From: Candidatus Peribacter sp.
Lineage (GTDB): Bacteria; Patescibacteriota; Gracilibacteria; Peribacterales; Peribacteraceae
Reading direction: 5' to 3'
Assembly (NCBI GenBank): GCA_018652955.1
Contig: JABIBA010000014.1
Coordinates: 1-50,199 of the forward strand
Length of the DNA: 50,199 nucleotides
The position numbers were made by a program, and so were the translations under genes. Numbering within the stretch: position 1 is the first letter of the stretch; each line of letters begins with the position of its first letter. The notes under the pieces are model-generated. The model saw only the letters and a program-made list of their open reading frames with translations, did no database searches and was not told where the DNA came from. Positions 23,814 to 31,732 of the stretch are shown piece by piece.

Positions 23814-25792
23814 AGCTCTTTCTTTAACAGATCTATCTCATCTCGAAGATCTGCGGCTTTCTCGAATTCGTAGTTTCTGGAAGCGAGTGACATCTGAGCT
23901 TCCATCTCTTCTATCAGGCGCTTCTTCTCGTCTTTAGGGATCTTAGTGTGGTCACGCTTCGGTCGACGCAGCTCTAAGGCTTTTTCGCCATCTGCTATAT
24001 CGTGAATTGCTTTGATGATGGTCTTTGGTGTAATGCCGTGCTTCTTGTTGTGCTCTTCTTGTAGTGCACGACGACGATTGGTTTCATCGAGAGCTTGTCG
24101 CATTGCATCAGTTTCTTTATCGGCGTAGAGCGTGACGTGTCCGTTGACGTTACGCGCAGCACGACCAATAGTCTGAATCAGTGCATCACGTGAGCGCAAG
24201 AACCCTTGCTTGTCGGCATCGAGAATTGCAATGAAACTTACTTCCGGCAAATCCAGTCCTTCTCGTAGCAAGTTAATTCCTACGATGATGTCGATCTCTC
24301 CTACGCGCAGAAGCCTAAGGATTTCAATACGTTCGAAGGTGTCGATATCACTGTGTAAGTAACGCACATTAAAGCCTTGGTCACGCAAGTATTCATCCAG
24401 TTGCTCTGCAGATTTTTTCGTGAGTGTTGTCAGCAAGATGCGCTCTCCTCGTGCGATAGTTTCGTTGAGCTCTTTGGTAATATCGTCAATCTGGTTCTTT
24501 GTAGGCTTAACCGTAACAATCGGATCGAGAAGTCCTGTCGGACGAATGATTTGTTCTGCGATCAGCTTCTTATCCGTCTCTCTGTATTCGTATTTACCAG
24601 GAGTTGCTGAGGTGTAGACACGCTGCTTTGTGCGCGCTTCGAACTCATCAAATTTGAGTGGTCGGTTATCATGTGCACTCGGCAAACGGAATCCGTATTC
24701 TATAAGAGTTTGCTTTCTCGAACGGTTACCTTCGTACATTCCTCCCACTTGTGGCACAGAGATATGCGACTCATCGATGAACATGAGGAAGTCATCAGGG
24801 AAATAGTCGAGCAGCGTGCTTGGTGGCATATCTGGTTTGCTCTTATTGCTTAAGTACCGCATGTAGTTTTCGATTCCTGTGCAGTATCCCGTCTCCATCA
24901 TCATCTCGATATCGTACTCTGTACGTGTGCGGATGCGTTCTGCCTTGGCGATCTCTCCCGCGTCGTGCAGTTGCTTTTCTCTGGTGTCTAATTCTTTTTT
25001 GATACCATCGATAGCTTGGTCGATCTTCTCTTTTGTCGTCACGTTATGCGCGGCAGGGAAGATCACTACTTTTTGCAAATCTGTTATCAGTTCTCCGGTA
25101 AAACTATCCACTTCTTGAATGGTTTCGATTTCATCGAATGGCATCTCAACACGGAACACTGTGTCTCCACCTGGAGGGAAAATTTCTACAGTGTCTCCAA
25201 GTACATGGAACTGTGACTGCCTAAATTCCATGCCACTGCGTGTGTATTGAATGTCTGTTAGTTGCCGCAAAAATTTATCACGTTGAATTTTCTGACCGCG
25301 TTCTATGGTAATAGCGAGTGCCTCGTAATCAGCAACATTACCAAGACCGTAAATACAACTCACAGAAGCTACGATGATCACATCTTTTCGTGTGAGCAGA
25401 TTGTGCGTAGCTGCGTGACGGTACTTGTTGATTTCATCATTGATCGACGCATCTTTCTCGATGTACGTATCTGTCGATGGCATATACGCCTCTGGTTGAT
25501 AATAGTCGTAATACGACACGAAGTAACTTACGGCGTTATCTGGGAAGAATGCCTGAAACTCACTACACAGCTGTGCAGCTAACGTCTTGTTGTGGGCGAG
25601 AACCAGCGTCGGGCGCTGAAGCTCCTGAATAACGTTTGCGATCGTAAAGGTCTTTCCTGTTCCCGTAGCACCTAGAAGAATCTGGTGCTGCTCTCCGGAT
25701 TTAATAGTTTTTACGAGCTTTTTTATAGCCTCTGGTTGGTCACCAGTAGGCTTAAAGTCGGAAACGAGCCGAAATGGAATCTGATCAGACAT
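23810..25792 (-). CDS. uvrB: excinuclease ABC subunit B
   Basis: A 660-aa damage-verification helicase of nucleotide excision repair. Visible parts: Walker A GATGTGKTFT, the beta-hairpin YYDYYQPEAYMPSTDTYIEKD region that probes DNA, DESHISVPQ, helicase motif V/VI region (GINLLREGLDLPEV, QTIGRAARN), and the C-terminal UVR motif that contacts UvrC (EMEAQMSLASRNYEFEKAADLRD). The length is normal. TACAAT lies 8 nt before the ATG, so it is probably leaderless. uvrA and uvrC are not in the window. Confidence 0.97.
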   Translation of the reverse strand: MSDQIPFRLVSDFKPTGDQPEAIKKLVKTIKSGEQHQILLGATGTGKTFTIANVIQELQRPTLVLAHNKTLAAQLCSEFQAFFPDNAVSYFVSYYDYYQPEAYMPSTDTYIEKDASINDEINKYRHAATHNLLTRKDVIIVASVSCIYGLGNVADYEALAITIERGQKIQRDKFLRQLTDIQYTRSGMEFRQSQFHVLGDTVEIFPPGGDTVFRVEMPFDEIETIQEVDSFTGELITDLQKVVIFPAAHNVTTKEKIDQAIDGIKKELDTREKQLHDAGEIAKAERIRTRTEYDIEMMMETGYCTGIENYMRYLSNKSKPDMPPSTLLDYFPDDFLMFIDESHISVPQVGGMYEGNRSRKQTLIEYGFRLPSAHDNRPLKFDEFEARTKQRVYTSATPGKYEYRETDKKLIAEQIIRPTGLLDPIVTVKPTKNQIDDITKELNETIARGERILLTTLTKKSAEQLDEYLRDQGFNVRYLHSDIDTFERIEILRLLRVGEIDIIVGINLLREGLDLPEVSFIAILDADKQGFLRSRDALIQTIGRAARNVNGHVTLYADKETDAMRQALDETNRRRALQEEHNKKHGITPKTIIKAIHDIADGEKALELRRPKRDHTKIPKDEKKRLIEEMEAQMSLASRNYEFEKAADLRDEIDLLKKEL

Positions 25793-25856
25793 GTCGGGCT
25801 ATTGTACTCTTCGAAAACTTCTGCTCAAATGGATTCCTTTTTAAAAAGGGATTTTT

Positions 25857-26426
25857 ATGAACAACGCATCTCTCCAGTATCCACCCCCATTTGCCCACGA
25901 AGAATCGTGGCAATTTGCGTGGGAAGCAGCGCATAAGCGTACAAAAGATCTGTTAATAGAAGAGTATCGTCGCTTTCAGTCCAATCTGCGTGCGAGCACT
26001 TCGAATAACCTTATATTGCAGATTGAAGAATTACATACAGAGAATCGTGGAGAGCATCTTGGCCTTATCGCAGGTATTACTAACGGAAAGCGAGCACCGC
26101 TGTTTTTACAGCCTGAGCAGATCGCAGATGTGATTAATTGCACAGATCCTGCAGACCGAGTCCAATTATCGAGAGTCCTATTTTGGGAACGTATCTACAA
26201 TCTAGTTGATGATTTGAATATTGAAGAAGAACTGGAAGAGGGGGCTGATGATGAAGGTGATGAAGACTACGGTTGGAATGGAGGCTCAAATCCTGCAGAT
26301 GCACTGGTCTTTCAAGATGCTCCTCCAGCAATAGAAATTGACTGTGATCAGCAGTACGACAATATCATTTCTGGACAGCCTGATCTTAAAGACCTGTATT
26401 TCGCTATTTTGAACGGAAGACTCTGA
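25857..26426 (+). CDS. hypothetical acidic protein
   Basis: A 189-aa soluble protein I do not recognise. The N-terminal 110 residues look helical (SWQFAWEAAHKRTKDLLIEEYRR); the centre is strongly acidic (EEELEEGADDEGDEDYGW), and the end has a mixed fold-like sequence. No signal peptide or membrane span. It is divergent from uvrB. A weak SD-like GGGA lies 5 nt before the ATG, and no -10 hexamer is at the usual leaderless distance. It is one of several small acidic orphans in this region. Confidence 0.62.
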   Translation: MNNASLQYPPPFAHEESWQFAWEAAHKRTKDLLIEEYRRFQSNLRASTSNNLILQIEELHTENRGEHLGLIAGITNGKRAPLFLQPEQIADVINCTDPADRVQLSRVLFWERIYNLVDDLNIEEELEEGADDEGDEDYGWNGGSNPADALVFQDAPPAIEIDCDQQYDNIISGQPDLKDLYFAILNGRL

Positions 26427-26460
26427 GAATAATGGCCGCCTTTTTCTTATGGTCTCTCTT

Positions 26461-26831
26461 GTCCCTTTTTTCTTGATAAAAAAGGGACGAAAAAATCAAG
26501 ACGAGCGCAGACTCGTGCGAAGCAATAAAAGAAGTATTGCTCTGTGCGCACGTTCAACCAAGTTCCCTTCGGGACTTGGCATTCACGCGCTATATGAGAA
26601 AAATAAGTCTTTTCTTCGCCCTCAAACAAGTGCGCTCATCATTACGGATGATGAACTCGTCATGCCACTGTAATGTGGACGAAGATCACCCCGTAATAGA
26701 GCCAAATATAGTGACGCCGTGCGAAGCTGCGCAGCAGACTTCGTCCAGGAACGCACAGATACATTCTGTCTCTATTACTTCGTCCACATCTGTGGCAAAG
26801 ATTTTTGGTTACTTTTCATCGGAAAAGTAAC
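26461..26831 (+). repeat. dispersed structured element, copy 3
   Basis: A 371-nt near-copy of 22767-23136. The same 11-bp hairpin (26461-26471/26478-26488) with loop CTTGAT, the complement ATCAAG (26495-26500), the conserved block and the terminal hairpin GTTACTTTTC-ATCG-GAAAAGTAAC (26808-26831, perfect here). The closing stem reads GTGGACGAAG/CTTCGTCCAC, changed on both sides compared with copy 2 but still paired, and an extra GTAATAGAG/CTCTATTAC stem adjoins it. It ends 21 nt before the serS start. Confidence 0.88.
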
Positions 26832-26839
26832 ATATTCTG

Positions 26840-26845
26840 TATGAT
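26840..26845 (+). promoter_or_regulatory. leaderless -10 of serS
   Basis: TATGAT, 7 nt before ATG 26853 and 8 nt after the terminal hairpin of element copy 3, so its -35 region falls within that hairpin. Confidence 0.5.
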
Positions 26846-26852
26846 GCGCATA

Positions 26853-28148
26853 ATGATCGACCTCCAAGACCTCCGCGCCCGTCCCGAAGCCTACGAAAAG
26901 GCTGCTAAGGATAAAAACCTCAAGATAGATCTTGATGCATTCTTCGCATTGGACGATAAACGCAAAGAGCTTATCCCAGCTGTCGAAGACAAGCGCGCAA
27001 AGCAAAACGAGGCGAGCAAGCAGATACCAAATCTCAAGGGAGCTGAAAAAGAAGAGTTGCTCAGTGAGATGAAAATCTTAAGTGACGACCTAAAAAAAGC
27101 AGAGAGTGCTCTTAAAGATATTGAGACCGACTGGAAGGCGATGCAATACACATTCCCTTCTGTGCCACTCGACAATGTACCAGTGGGGAAAGACGACAAA
27201 GGAAATGTAGAAGTACGCAAAGAGGGTGAACTTCCGACGTTTGATTTTGAACCAAAGGACCACGTTACTCTTGGAGAAGCTCTGGATATTATTGATATCC
27301 CCCGCGGAGCTAAAGTTAGTGGTGCTCGCAATTACTATCTAAAGGGCGACGGTGCTAGGCTGCAGCAAGCGGTAATGCGCTACACAATGGATCACTTACA
27401 TGCGAAAGGATTCACATTGTTCTGTCCTCCACTCATGGCAACATACGAGTGCTTTATGGGTACTGGGTTTTTCCCCGGTGCAGATGAGAACCAGATCTAC
27501 AACGTCGGTGGAAAAAATGAGGAAGGCGAACTAGAAAGTGACAACCTGCATTTGATTGGAACATCAGAAGTAACTGTCTGTAGTTACCACAAAGATGAGA
27601 TTGTTGATGCAGAAACACTACCACTGCGTTACGCCGGATACAGTGCGTGCTTTCGCAGAGAAGCAGGAACATACGGTAAAGACACGAAGGGTCTCTATCG
27701 TGTGCACCAGTTTGAAAAAGTAGAACAGGTAATTCTCTGCAAGGCAGACCAAGACGAAGCACTAAAAATCTTTGAAGAGATCCGCAACAATGCAGAGGAA
27801 GTATTGCAGGCACTAGGTCTCCCATACCGCGTAATCGATGTGTGCACTGGAGACATGGGGAAAGGAAAGGTCTTTATGCAGGACATCGAAACATGGATGC
27901 CGAGTCGTGACAGTTACGGCGAGACACACAGTTGTAGCTACCTCGGAGAGTATCAATCTCGAAGGCTGAATATTCGTTACGCAGAAGATGGCGAAAAGAA
28001 GTATGTCCACACGCTGAATAACACGTGTGTTGCCAGCCCGAGAATTCTGATCCCAATTCTTGAAATCTATCAGAACGCAGATGGAACAATTACGGTTCCT
28101 GAGGTTTTGCGACCCTACATGAATGGGCAAGAGGTAATAGGTGGATAA
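26853..28148 (+). CDS. serS: seryl-tRNA synthetase
   Basis: A 431-aa class II aminoacyl-tRNA synthetase. It starts MIDLQDLRARPEAYEKAAKD, the usual beginning of the tRNA-binding coiled-coil arm, followed by the catalytic core with motif 2 (CFRREAGTYGKDTKGLYRVHQFEKVE) and motif 3 near the C-terminus. The start at 26853 is set by this N-terminus and a -10 hexamer just upstream; earlier in-frame codons belong to the structured element. A 128-nt gap follows without an obvious terminator. Confidence 0.97.
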   Translation: MIDLQDLRARPEAYEKAAKDKNLKIDLDAFFALDDKRKELIPAVEDKRAKQNEASKQIPNLKGAEKEELLSEMKILSDDLKKAESALKDIETDWKAMQYTFPSVPLDNVPVGKDDKGNVEVRKEGELPTFDFEPKDHVTLGEALDIIDIPRGAKVSGARNYYLKGDGARLQQAVMRYTMDHLHAKGFTLFCPPLMATYECFMGTGFFPGADENQIYNVGGKNEEGELESDNLHLIGTSEVTVCSYHKDEIVDAETLPLRYAGYSACFRREAGTYGKDTKGLYRVHQFEKVEQVILCKADQDEALKIFEEIRNNAEEVLQALGLPYRVIDVCTGDMGKGKVFMQDIETWMPSRDSYGETHSCSYLGEYQSRRLNIRYAEDGEKKYVHTLNNTCVASPRILIPILEIYQNADGTITVPEVLRPYMNGQEVIGG

Positions 28149-28276
28149 GAGTGCAAAGTCTATTATTAGATGTTTTTTTGCTGTGTGAAGCAGAAAAATT
28201 GAGCAGTACGAAAATTATTGAATATATCTGACAACTTCATCAAGATGTTGCCACTTTTTCCTACCCCATACACCTT

Positions 28277-28489
28277 ATGAGCACAGCAGAAGCTATTGCC
28301 TTACCAGCAGTTGAATCCCAAGATGAAGAAGTACAATTGAAGGAAATTATTGAACACCTATCTGTACAACAGGCACTTGAGACCACTACTCAACAAGAGG
28401 ATGAAATCCTTGCCCAAGCACGCCAATCCCTAGCGGATCTCTTCGAAAGAGAGCGTAATGAACATGTCGATGCGGTAGGCAGCGACTGA
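28277..28489 (+). CDS. small acidic helical protein
   Basis: A 70-aa protein, mostly Glu, Gln, Ala and Leu (VQLKEIIEHLSVQQALE, AQARQSLADLFERERNEH), predicted all-helical and soluble. I do not recognise it. It is followed by a strong rho-independent terminator, which supports it being an expressed unit. No Shine-Dalgarno sequence is seen. Confidence 0.6.
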   Translation: MSTAEAIALPAVESQDEEVQLKEIIEHLSVQQALETTTQQEDEILAQARQSLADLFERERNEHVDAVGSD

Positions 28490-28513
28490 GATCTGCATAA
28501 ACAAGCCATATTC

Positions 28514-28540
28514 AGACCCTCCACAGCGAGGGTCTTTTTT
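28514..28540 (+). terminator. rho-independent terminator
   Basis: AGACCCT (28514-28520) and AGGGTCT pair around CCACAGCG and are followed by six T. It separates two small acidic genes; the next gene's -10 begins 2 nt later. Confidence 0.9.
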
Positions 28541-28542
28541 GC

Positions 28543-28548
28543 TATAAT
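28543..28548 (+). promoter_or_regulatory. leaderless -10
   Basis: Perfect TATAAT, 8 nt before ATG 28557. The -35 region would lie inside the terminator stem, so termination and initiation signals are superimposed. Confidence 0.65.
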
Positions 28549-28556
28549 ATAGTGAT

Positions 28557-28985
28557 ATGTTTCTACTTCTCGCAGGATCAACGGAAATGGCCCGGGCACT
28601 CATCGTCGATGAGTTCCTAGGGGGTCATGAAGATTGGAGACACCTGGCCTTAGAAGATATTCAAGACCAAGAAATGGATGAAGCACCAGGTATGGAAGAT
28701 ATGAGTGAAGATGATATCTTTGGATTCCAAATGGCTTTTATGACAATGGTTGCCTGTGAATGTGCCAAAGAGGCGAGGGCACAGGGCCACCGTATATTAA
28801 TTACCTGTCCTGAAAGTGAGATGCTCGAAGGAATTTATAACGAGATTGAAGAGCCTATTATCAGTGTATTTTTAGGAATAGAAGAAGACTCTGATGGCTT
28901 TGATCATGTAATAAACAGCAGCGAAAAATCTATGGTAGAAGTGTGCAAACTTCTCAATGATATTATTCAGGCGCAACCCGCGTAA
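28557..28985 (+). CDS. hypothetical acidic protein, P-loop-kinase-like N-terminus without the Walker lysine
   Basis: A 142-aa soluble acidic protein. The start MFLLLAGSTEMARALIVDEFL has the strand-loop-helix pattern of a small P-loop kinase, and TCPESEMLEGI and VINSSEKSM occur where such folds have later strands. The Walker A Gly-Lys-Ser/Thr is absent (GSTEMARA), so nucleotide phosphotransfer is unlikely. The resemblance is weak and by eye only; the protein could be something else. It belongs to a run of small acidic genes that ends with a receiver-like protein. Confidence 0.6.
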   Translation: MFLLLAGSTEMARALIVDEFLGGHEDWRHLALEDIQDQEMDEAPGMEDMSEDDIFGFQMAFMTMVACECAKEARAQGHRILITCPESEMLEGIYNEIEEPIISVFLGIEEDSDGFDHVINSSEKSMVEVCKLLNDIIQAQPA

Positions 28986-29062
28986 ACACAAAGTATGTAC
29001 AAGTACGGGAATAGTGTATTTTTGGCTATAGAAAAACAAAAGCTAGAACTGTATGAACCCTA

Positions 29063-29091
29063 TTGAGTGCATCTCATATTATAAGTACCAT
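29063..29091 (+). promoter_or_regulatory. promoter of the small-protein/receiver pair
   Basis: TTGAGT (29063-29068), 17-nt spacer, TACCAT (29086-29091). The start site would fall near 29098, a few bases before a possible TTG start at 29103 or about 28 nt before ATG 29127. Confidence 0.5.
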
Positions 29092-29126
29092 CTGGTCAAT
29101 AATTGAATCCCCCAGCAATACTCATG

Positions 29127-29375
29127 GTAAATACCTTTCGACTCGACGGTGATTATAACGATGTATCAACAGCATATGATAAAATCAGAAAAAAGGACCC
29201 TGCAATGGGGGTAGATACTGCAAGCAGATTAAATGAACCAACTCACCCACAAAGTATTACAGCAATAGACATAGTTACTAACAGGGGTATAGATGAGATT
29301 AGAAACATGCTTGGAGATCTTGCTGTAAGCGTGGAAGAGCCTTCAGACGAAGTACTTGAAGATGCTATGATGTAG
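29127..29375 (+). CDS. hypothetical small protein upstream of receiver-like gene
   Basis: An 82-aa protein beginning MVNTFRLDGDYNDVSTAYDKIRKK, with no recognised domain and no signal peptide. The C-terminus is acidic (VEEPSDEVLEDAMM). I place the start at ATG 29127; an in-frame TTG at 29103 would add eight residues and fit the promoter for a near-leaderless start. The stop is 2 nt before the GTG of the receiver-like gene, so the two are translated as a unit and may act together. Both proteins begin with a similar VNTF string. Confidence 0.58.
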   Translation, partial: VNTFRLDGDYNDVSTAYDKIRKKDPAMGVDTASRLNEPTHPQSITAIDIVTNRGIDEIRNMLGDLAVSVEEPSDEVLEDAMM

Positions 29376-29377
29376 AG

Positions 29378-29749
29378 GTGAATACCTTTTTAATAGCCGA
29401 CGACTCTGATGCAAAAGCCCTTTGGCTCACTGCACTAGTTGAGAAGTCTGGTATTGCAGACACGGTACATCGTGCTCGTACAACTGATGATGCGAAGAAG
29501 CTTATTGATGAACACAAACCTTCTTATGCATTTATAGACTACGAAATGCCATCAGAAAACGGCCCTGCCATTATCACCTACCTCCGAAGCGTAGTACCAG
29601 AGGCAAAGATCGCAATGGCGAGCTCTTCTAATTCCGATCATTACCAGGCAGATGCTGAACAGGCAGGCTCTGATACATATATTTGCACCTCATTTGAGGA
29701 AGATGAAGTAGTAGAAAAAGTCATGGATACGCTAGAAGAGTGGAAATAA
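29378..29749 (+). CDS. CheY-like receiver-domain protein lacking the conserved Lys
   Basis: A 123-aa single receiver domain. The acidic pair D8/D9 (LIADDSD), the phospho-acceptor D54 (YAFIDYEMPSENG) and the Ser at the Thr/Ser switch position (MASSSNS, about residues 82-83) are present. The conserved Lys before the Pro-Phe loop is replaced (CTSF, Thr104), so phosphorylation or signal transmission may be altered. There is no output domain and no histidine kinase in the window. It starts at GTG 2 nt after the upstream stop. It is probably a signalling or adaptor protein for its small partner. Confidence 0.85.
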   Translation: MNTFLIADDSDAKALWLTALVEKSGIADTVHRARTTDDAKKLIDEHKPSYAFIDYEMPSENGPAIITYLRSVVPEAKIAMASSSNSDHYQADAEQAGSDTYICTSFEEDEVVEKVMDTLEEWK

Positions 29750-29754
29750 CAAAA

Positions 29755-29779
29755 CACCCCCTCCTTTTGAGAAGGGGTG
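29755..29779 (-). terminator. stem-loop terminator between convergent genes
   Basis: CACCCC (29755-29760) pairs with GGGGTG (29774-29779). Read on the minus strand it is followed by TTTTGTT, so it should end transcription of the gene at 29811-30194. Confidence 0.6.
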
Positions 29780-29810
29780 AACGTAGACCTTTGGTTGTCG
29801 GCGGGAAGAG

Positions 29811-30194
29811 TTATCCCTGAGTGTGCTTTCTGGATCCTTTTTCAGGAAAGTTTTCTAAGGTGAGCTGAATTTTCTTGAGATCAATTTCTTCCTGAGCAGT
29901 CATTCTTGGTATCAATAGATTGACGTCTATATTTGATACCAATGCGACCCAAGTCGCTATCTCTGGCCACCAGCATCTATGTTCTGGTGGGAAGTAACCC
30001 TCTTCTCCGGCATAGACACATTTAAGACTCTTGTTAACTCGCATGTAGTCTTCACCTAATCCTCGGTTATTCATCACCGAGGATATTTGATTGAGAAGAG
30101 TCTTTAAAGACTTTTTCTCATAACCCAGAAGTAAATTTAGCAAACTTCTTCTGTGTTCCCAGGTCACCACTGTTACATTTGGCAACATGTGCAT
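29811..30194 (-). CDS. hypothetical protein with SD-type start
   Basis: A 127-aa protein I do not recognise. It is soluble, with a basic N-terminal half (EHRRSLLNLLLGYEKKSLKTLL) and a Trp-rich central motif (HRCWWPEIATWVALVSN). GGAGAG lies 5 nt before the ATG and a consensus TTGACA about 100 nt upstream, so it has a proper leader and Shine-Dalgarno sequence, unlike most genes here. A second ATG two codons downstream is possible. It resembles in expression design the genes at 10647 and 42814. Confidence 0.6.
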   Translation of the reverse strand: MHMLPNVTVVTWEHRRSLLNLLLGYEKKSLKTLLNQISSVMNNRGLGEDYMRVNKSLKCVYAGEEGYFPPEHRCWWPEIATWVALVSNIDVNLLIPRMTAQEEIDLKKIQLTLENFPEKGSRKHTQG

Positions 30195-30273
30195 GACATC
30201 TCTCCGACATAAAAAGAACTACTATTCCCCAGGGAAGAGCCCCCAAAGAATGGCTCTATTCTACTTAATTAAT

Positions 30274-30304
30274 AGTATTGTGCAAGCTTTAATTGTTTTG
30301 TCAA
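30274..30304 (-). promoter_or_regulatory. promoter with consensus -35
   Basis: Minus strand TTGACA (30304-30299), 19-nt spacer, AATACT (30279-30274). A GAGCC/GGCTC hairpin follows in the leader (about 30236-30258). The same TTGACA-19-WATACT design precedes the gene at 42814-43632. Confidence 0.5.
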
Positions 30305-30334
30305 ATATCCCTGTAGAGCAGGAAATATAGGGTA

Positions 30335-30363
30335 TTGTGTAATTATAGTAATTATGTTATAAT
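30335..30363 (+). promoter_or_regulatory. promoter of the small membrane/coiled-coil gene
   Basis: TTGTGT (30335-30340), 17-nt spacer, perfect TATAAT (30358-30363). Leader of about 33 nt to ATG 30404. Confidence 0.65.
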
Positions 30364-30403
30364 AATACTCGTACCTGGAAATATACAACAAAAATCCTTC
30401 TCC

Positions 30404-30643
30404 ATGGCAAACAAAAAACCATCACTTCCTAAGGCTATCGCACTCACAGCAGGAGTTGCTCTTATGCTTCCAGTAGCTACTTCCTGGCAGAGCATGTTTG
30501 GGTCTGTCCATAAGGCTATCGGGAGCTCTATTACCGTAGACTCTGCCAACGCAGAAAAGGAGCGTATGGAAGCTGAGATGAACAAGATGATGGAGCAGAT
30601 GCAAAAGCTTGAAGATCTGATTAAGAATTTGGAACAAGAGTAA
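30404..30643 (+). CDS. small membrane-anchored coiled-coil protein
   Basis: A 79-aa protein. MANKKPSLPK is followed by a hydrophobic segment (AIALTAGVALMLPVATSW), a short linker, and a Met/Glu/Lys-rich heptad-like helix (EKERMEAEMNKMMEQMQKL). It looks like a membrane-anchored coiled coil that oligomerises. Function unknown. The start is set at ATG 30404; earlier in-frame codons lie in the promoter. The glycosyltransferase gene follows after 24 nt but has its own -10 hexamer. Confidence 0.65.
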   Translation: MANKKPSLPKAIALTAGVALMLPVATSWQSMFGSVHKAIGSSITVDSANAEKERMEAEMNKMMEQMQKLEDLIKNLEQE

Positions 30644-30655
30644 GCAATCTTCCAG

Positions 30656-30661
30656 TATGAT
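30656..30661 (+). promoter_or_regulatory. leaderless -10 of the glycosyltransferase
   Basis: TATGAT, 6 nt before the GTG start at 30668; no Shine-Dalgarno sequence. Confidence 0.5.
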
Positions 30662-30667
30662 AGTCGG

Positions 30668-31723
30668 GTGAAAATTTTGTTTACCCGTTTTCCGTATACA
30701 TCCGCTCATGGCGGTGCTGAAAATCAGACCGAAAATCTGATGAAGGAACTTGTCGATCGTGGACACGAAATGAGTTTTCTGGGAAGTTGCCCAGAACTTC
30801 TGAAGCGTTGTGACGCATTGCACATTGCAAATCTCAATGTGCAGATAGGAAACCCTCCTGTGACGAAGTGGGATGCTATTAGTTTTATATGGCGAAAAAT
30901 AGCGATGAAAAAGAAGCTCCACAAGGCACTCGATGCAATGGGGAATATAGATGCACTTTGCATGATAAGCCTGAGTGAAAAAATTCTTCTGACTCCGTAC
31001 GCTCTTAAAAAAGGTATCAAAGTAGTGTGGATAGAGCACGACACTGTTGGTGATTGGCTTGCGAAGAACCCGTCACTCCCTCATCTTAAAAAACTGAGTA
31101 ACAGTGTGACGACGGTGTGTGTGTCGGACTTAAGTGCGAATATATTTCGGGAACTCGGTTACCAAGAAGTCATCGCCATTCCCAATGGAGTTCCTCTGCC
31201 ACCGGAGAATTTTTCTAAACATGTATTCGATGAAACGTTACGCGTAGGATGCATCGCGAGACTCTCAAAAGAGAAGGGGGTTGATGTGCTGGTAGAAGCT
31301 GTGCGCAACGCACCAGATACAACTCTACTGATTAATGGAAAAGGTGACGAGTACGTTCAACAGTCTGCAACGGTCACTGTTAAAGCAGAGATTGCCGACA
31401 TCAATACGATTTATAAAGAGATTGATGTGCTGGTACTGCCTTCTCGCCAAGAAGATCCGTTCGGTCTAGTGGTTGCCGAGGCGATGCTACGAAAGATTCC
31501 TACTATCTGTACCGAAGCTTGTGGCATTGCAGGGTATTTAGATGACGGACTTAATACGATAGTTGTTCCTGCAGGAGATAGTGCAGCAATTACCAATGCA
31601 CTGCGCAAGATGCAAGACAGTGATACGCGATCTTCTATAGGGTTTGCAGGAGAGAAAGCAGCTCTCGAGATGTTTACGGTCGAGAAGATGGTTGAGAATT
31701 ACGAGAAGGTATTAAACGTGTAG
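30668..31723 (+). CDS. GT4-type glycosyltransferase
   Basis: A 351-aa GT-B fold enzyme. The N-terminal acceptor domain begins MKILFTRFPYTSAHGGAENQT, with the usual Gly-Gly turn. The C-terminal domain has GCIARLSKEKGVDVLVEAV and the donor-binding PSRQEDPFGLVVAEAM, where the E-x7-E motif reads D-x7-E. It should add a sugar from a nucleotide donor during envelope glycan synthesis; substrates cannot be told. The GTG start is supported by a -10 hexamer at 6 nt. The stop codon TAG is also part of the next gene's -10. Confidence 0.9.
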   Translation: MKILFTRFPYTSAHGGAENQTENLMKELVDRGHEMSFLGSCPELLKRCDALHIANLNVQIGNPPVTKWDAISFIWRKIAMKKKLHKALDAMGNIDALCMISLSEKILLTPYALKKGIKVVWIEHDTVGDWLAKNPSLPHLKKLSNSVTTVCVSDLSANIFRELGYQEVIAIPNGVPLPPENFSKHVFDETLRVGCIARLSKEKGVDVLVEAVRNAPDTTLLINGKGDEYVQQSATVTVKAEIADINTIYKEIDVLVLPSRQEDPFGLVVAEAMLRKIPTICTEACGIAGYLDDGLNTIVVPAGDSAAITNALRKMQDSDTRSSIGFAGEKAALEMFTVEKMVENYEKVLNV

Positions 31724-31726
31724 AAT
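31721..31726 (+). promoter_or_regulatory. leaderless -10 overlapping a stop codon
   Basis: TAGAAT, whose TAG is the glycosyltransferase stop, lies 6 nt before the GTG at 31733. Confidence 0.5.
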
Positions 31727-31732
31727 GCCTGC

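Noticed and set aside
22767-26831. The dispersed element as an insertion sequence
   Set aside because: No transposase, no terminal inverted repeats matching between ends, and no target duplications seen; the internal variable region keeps pairing instead.
29103-29126. TTG 29103 as start of the small gene before the receiver
   Set aside because: It fits a near-leaderless start after TACCAT, but ATG 29127 gives a better N-terminus and TTG starts are not otherwise seen here. Kept only as an alternative.
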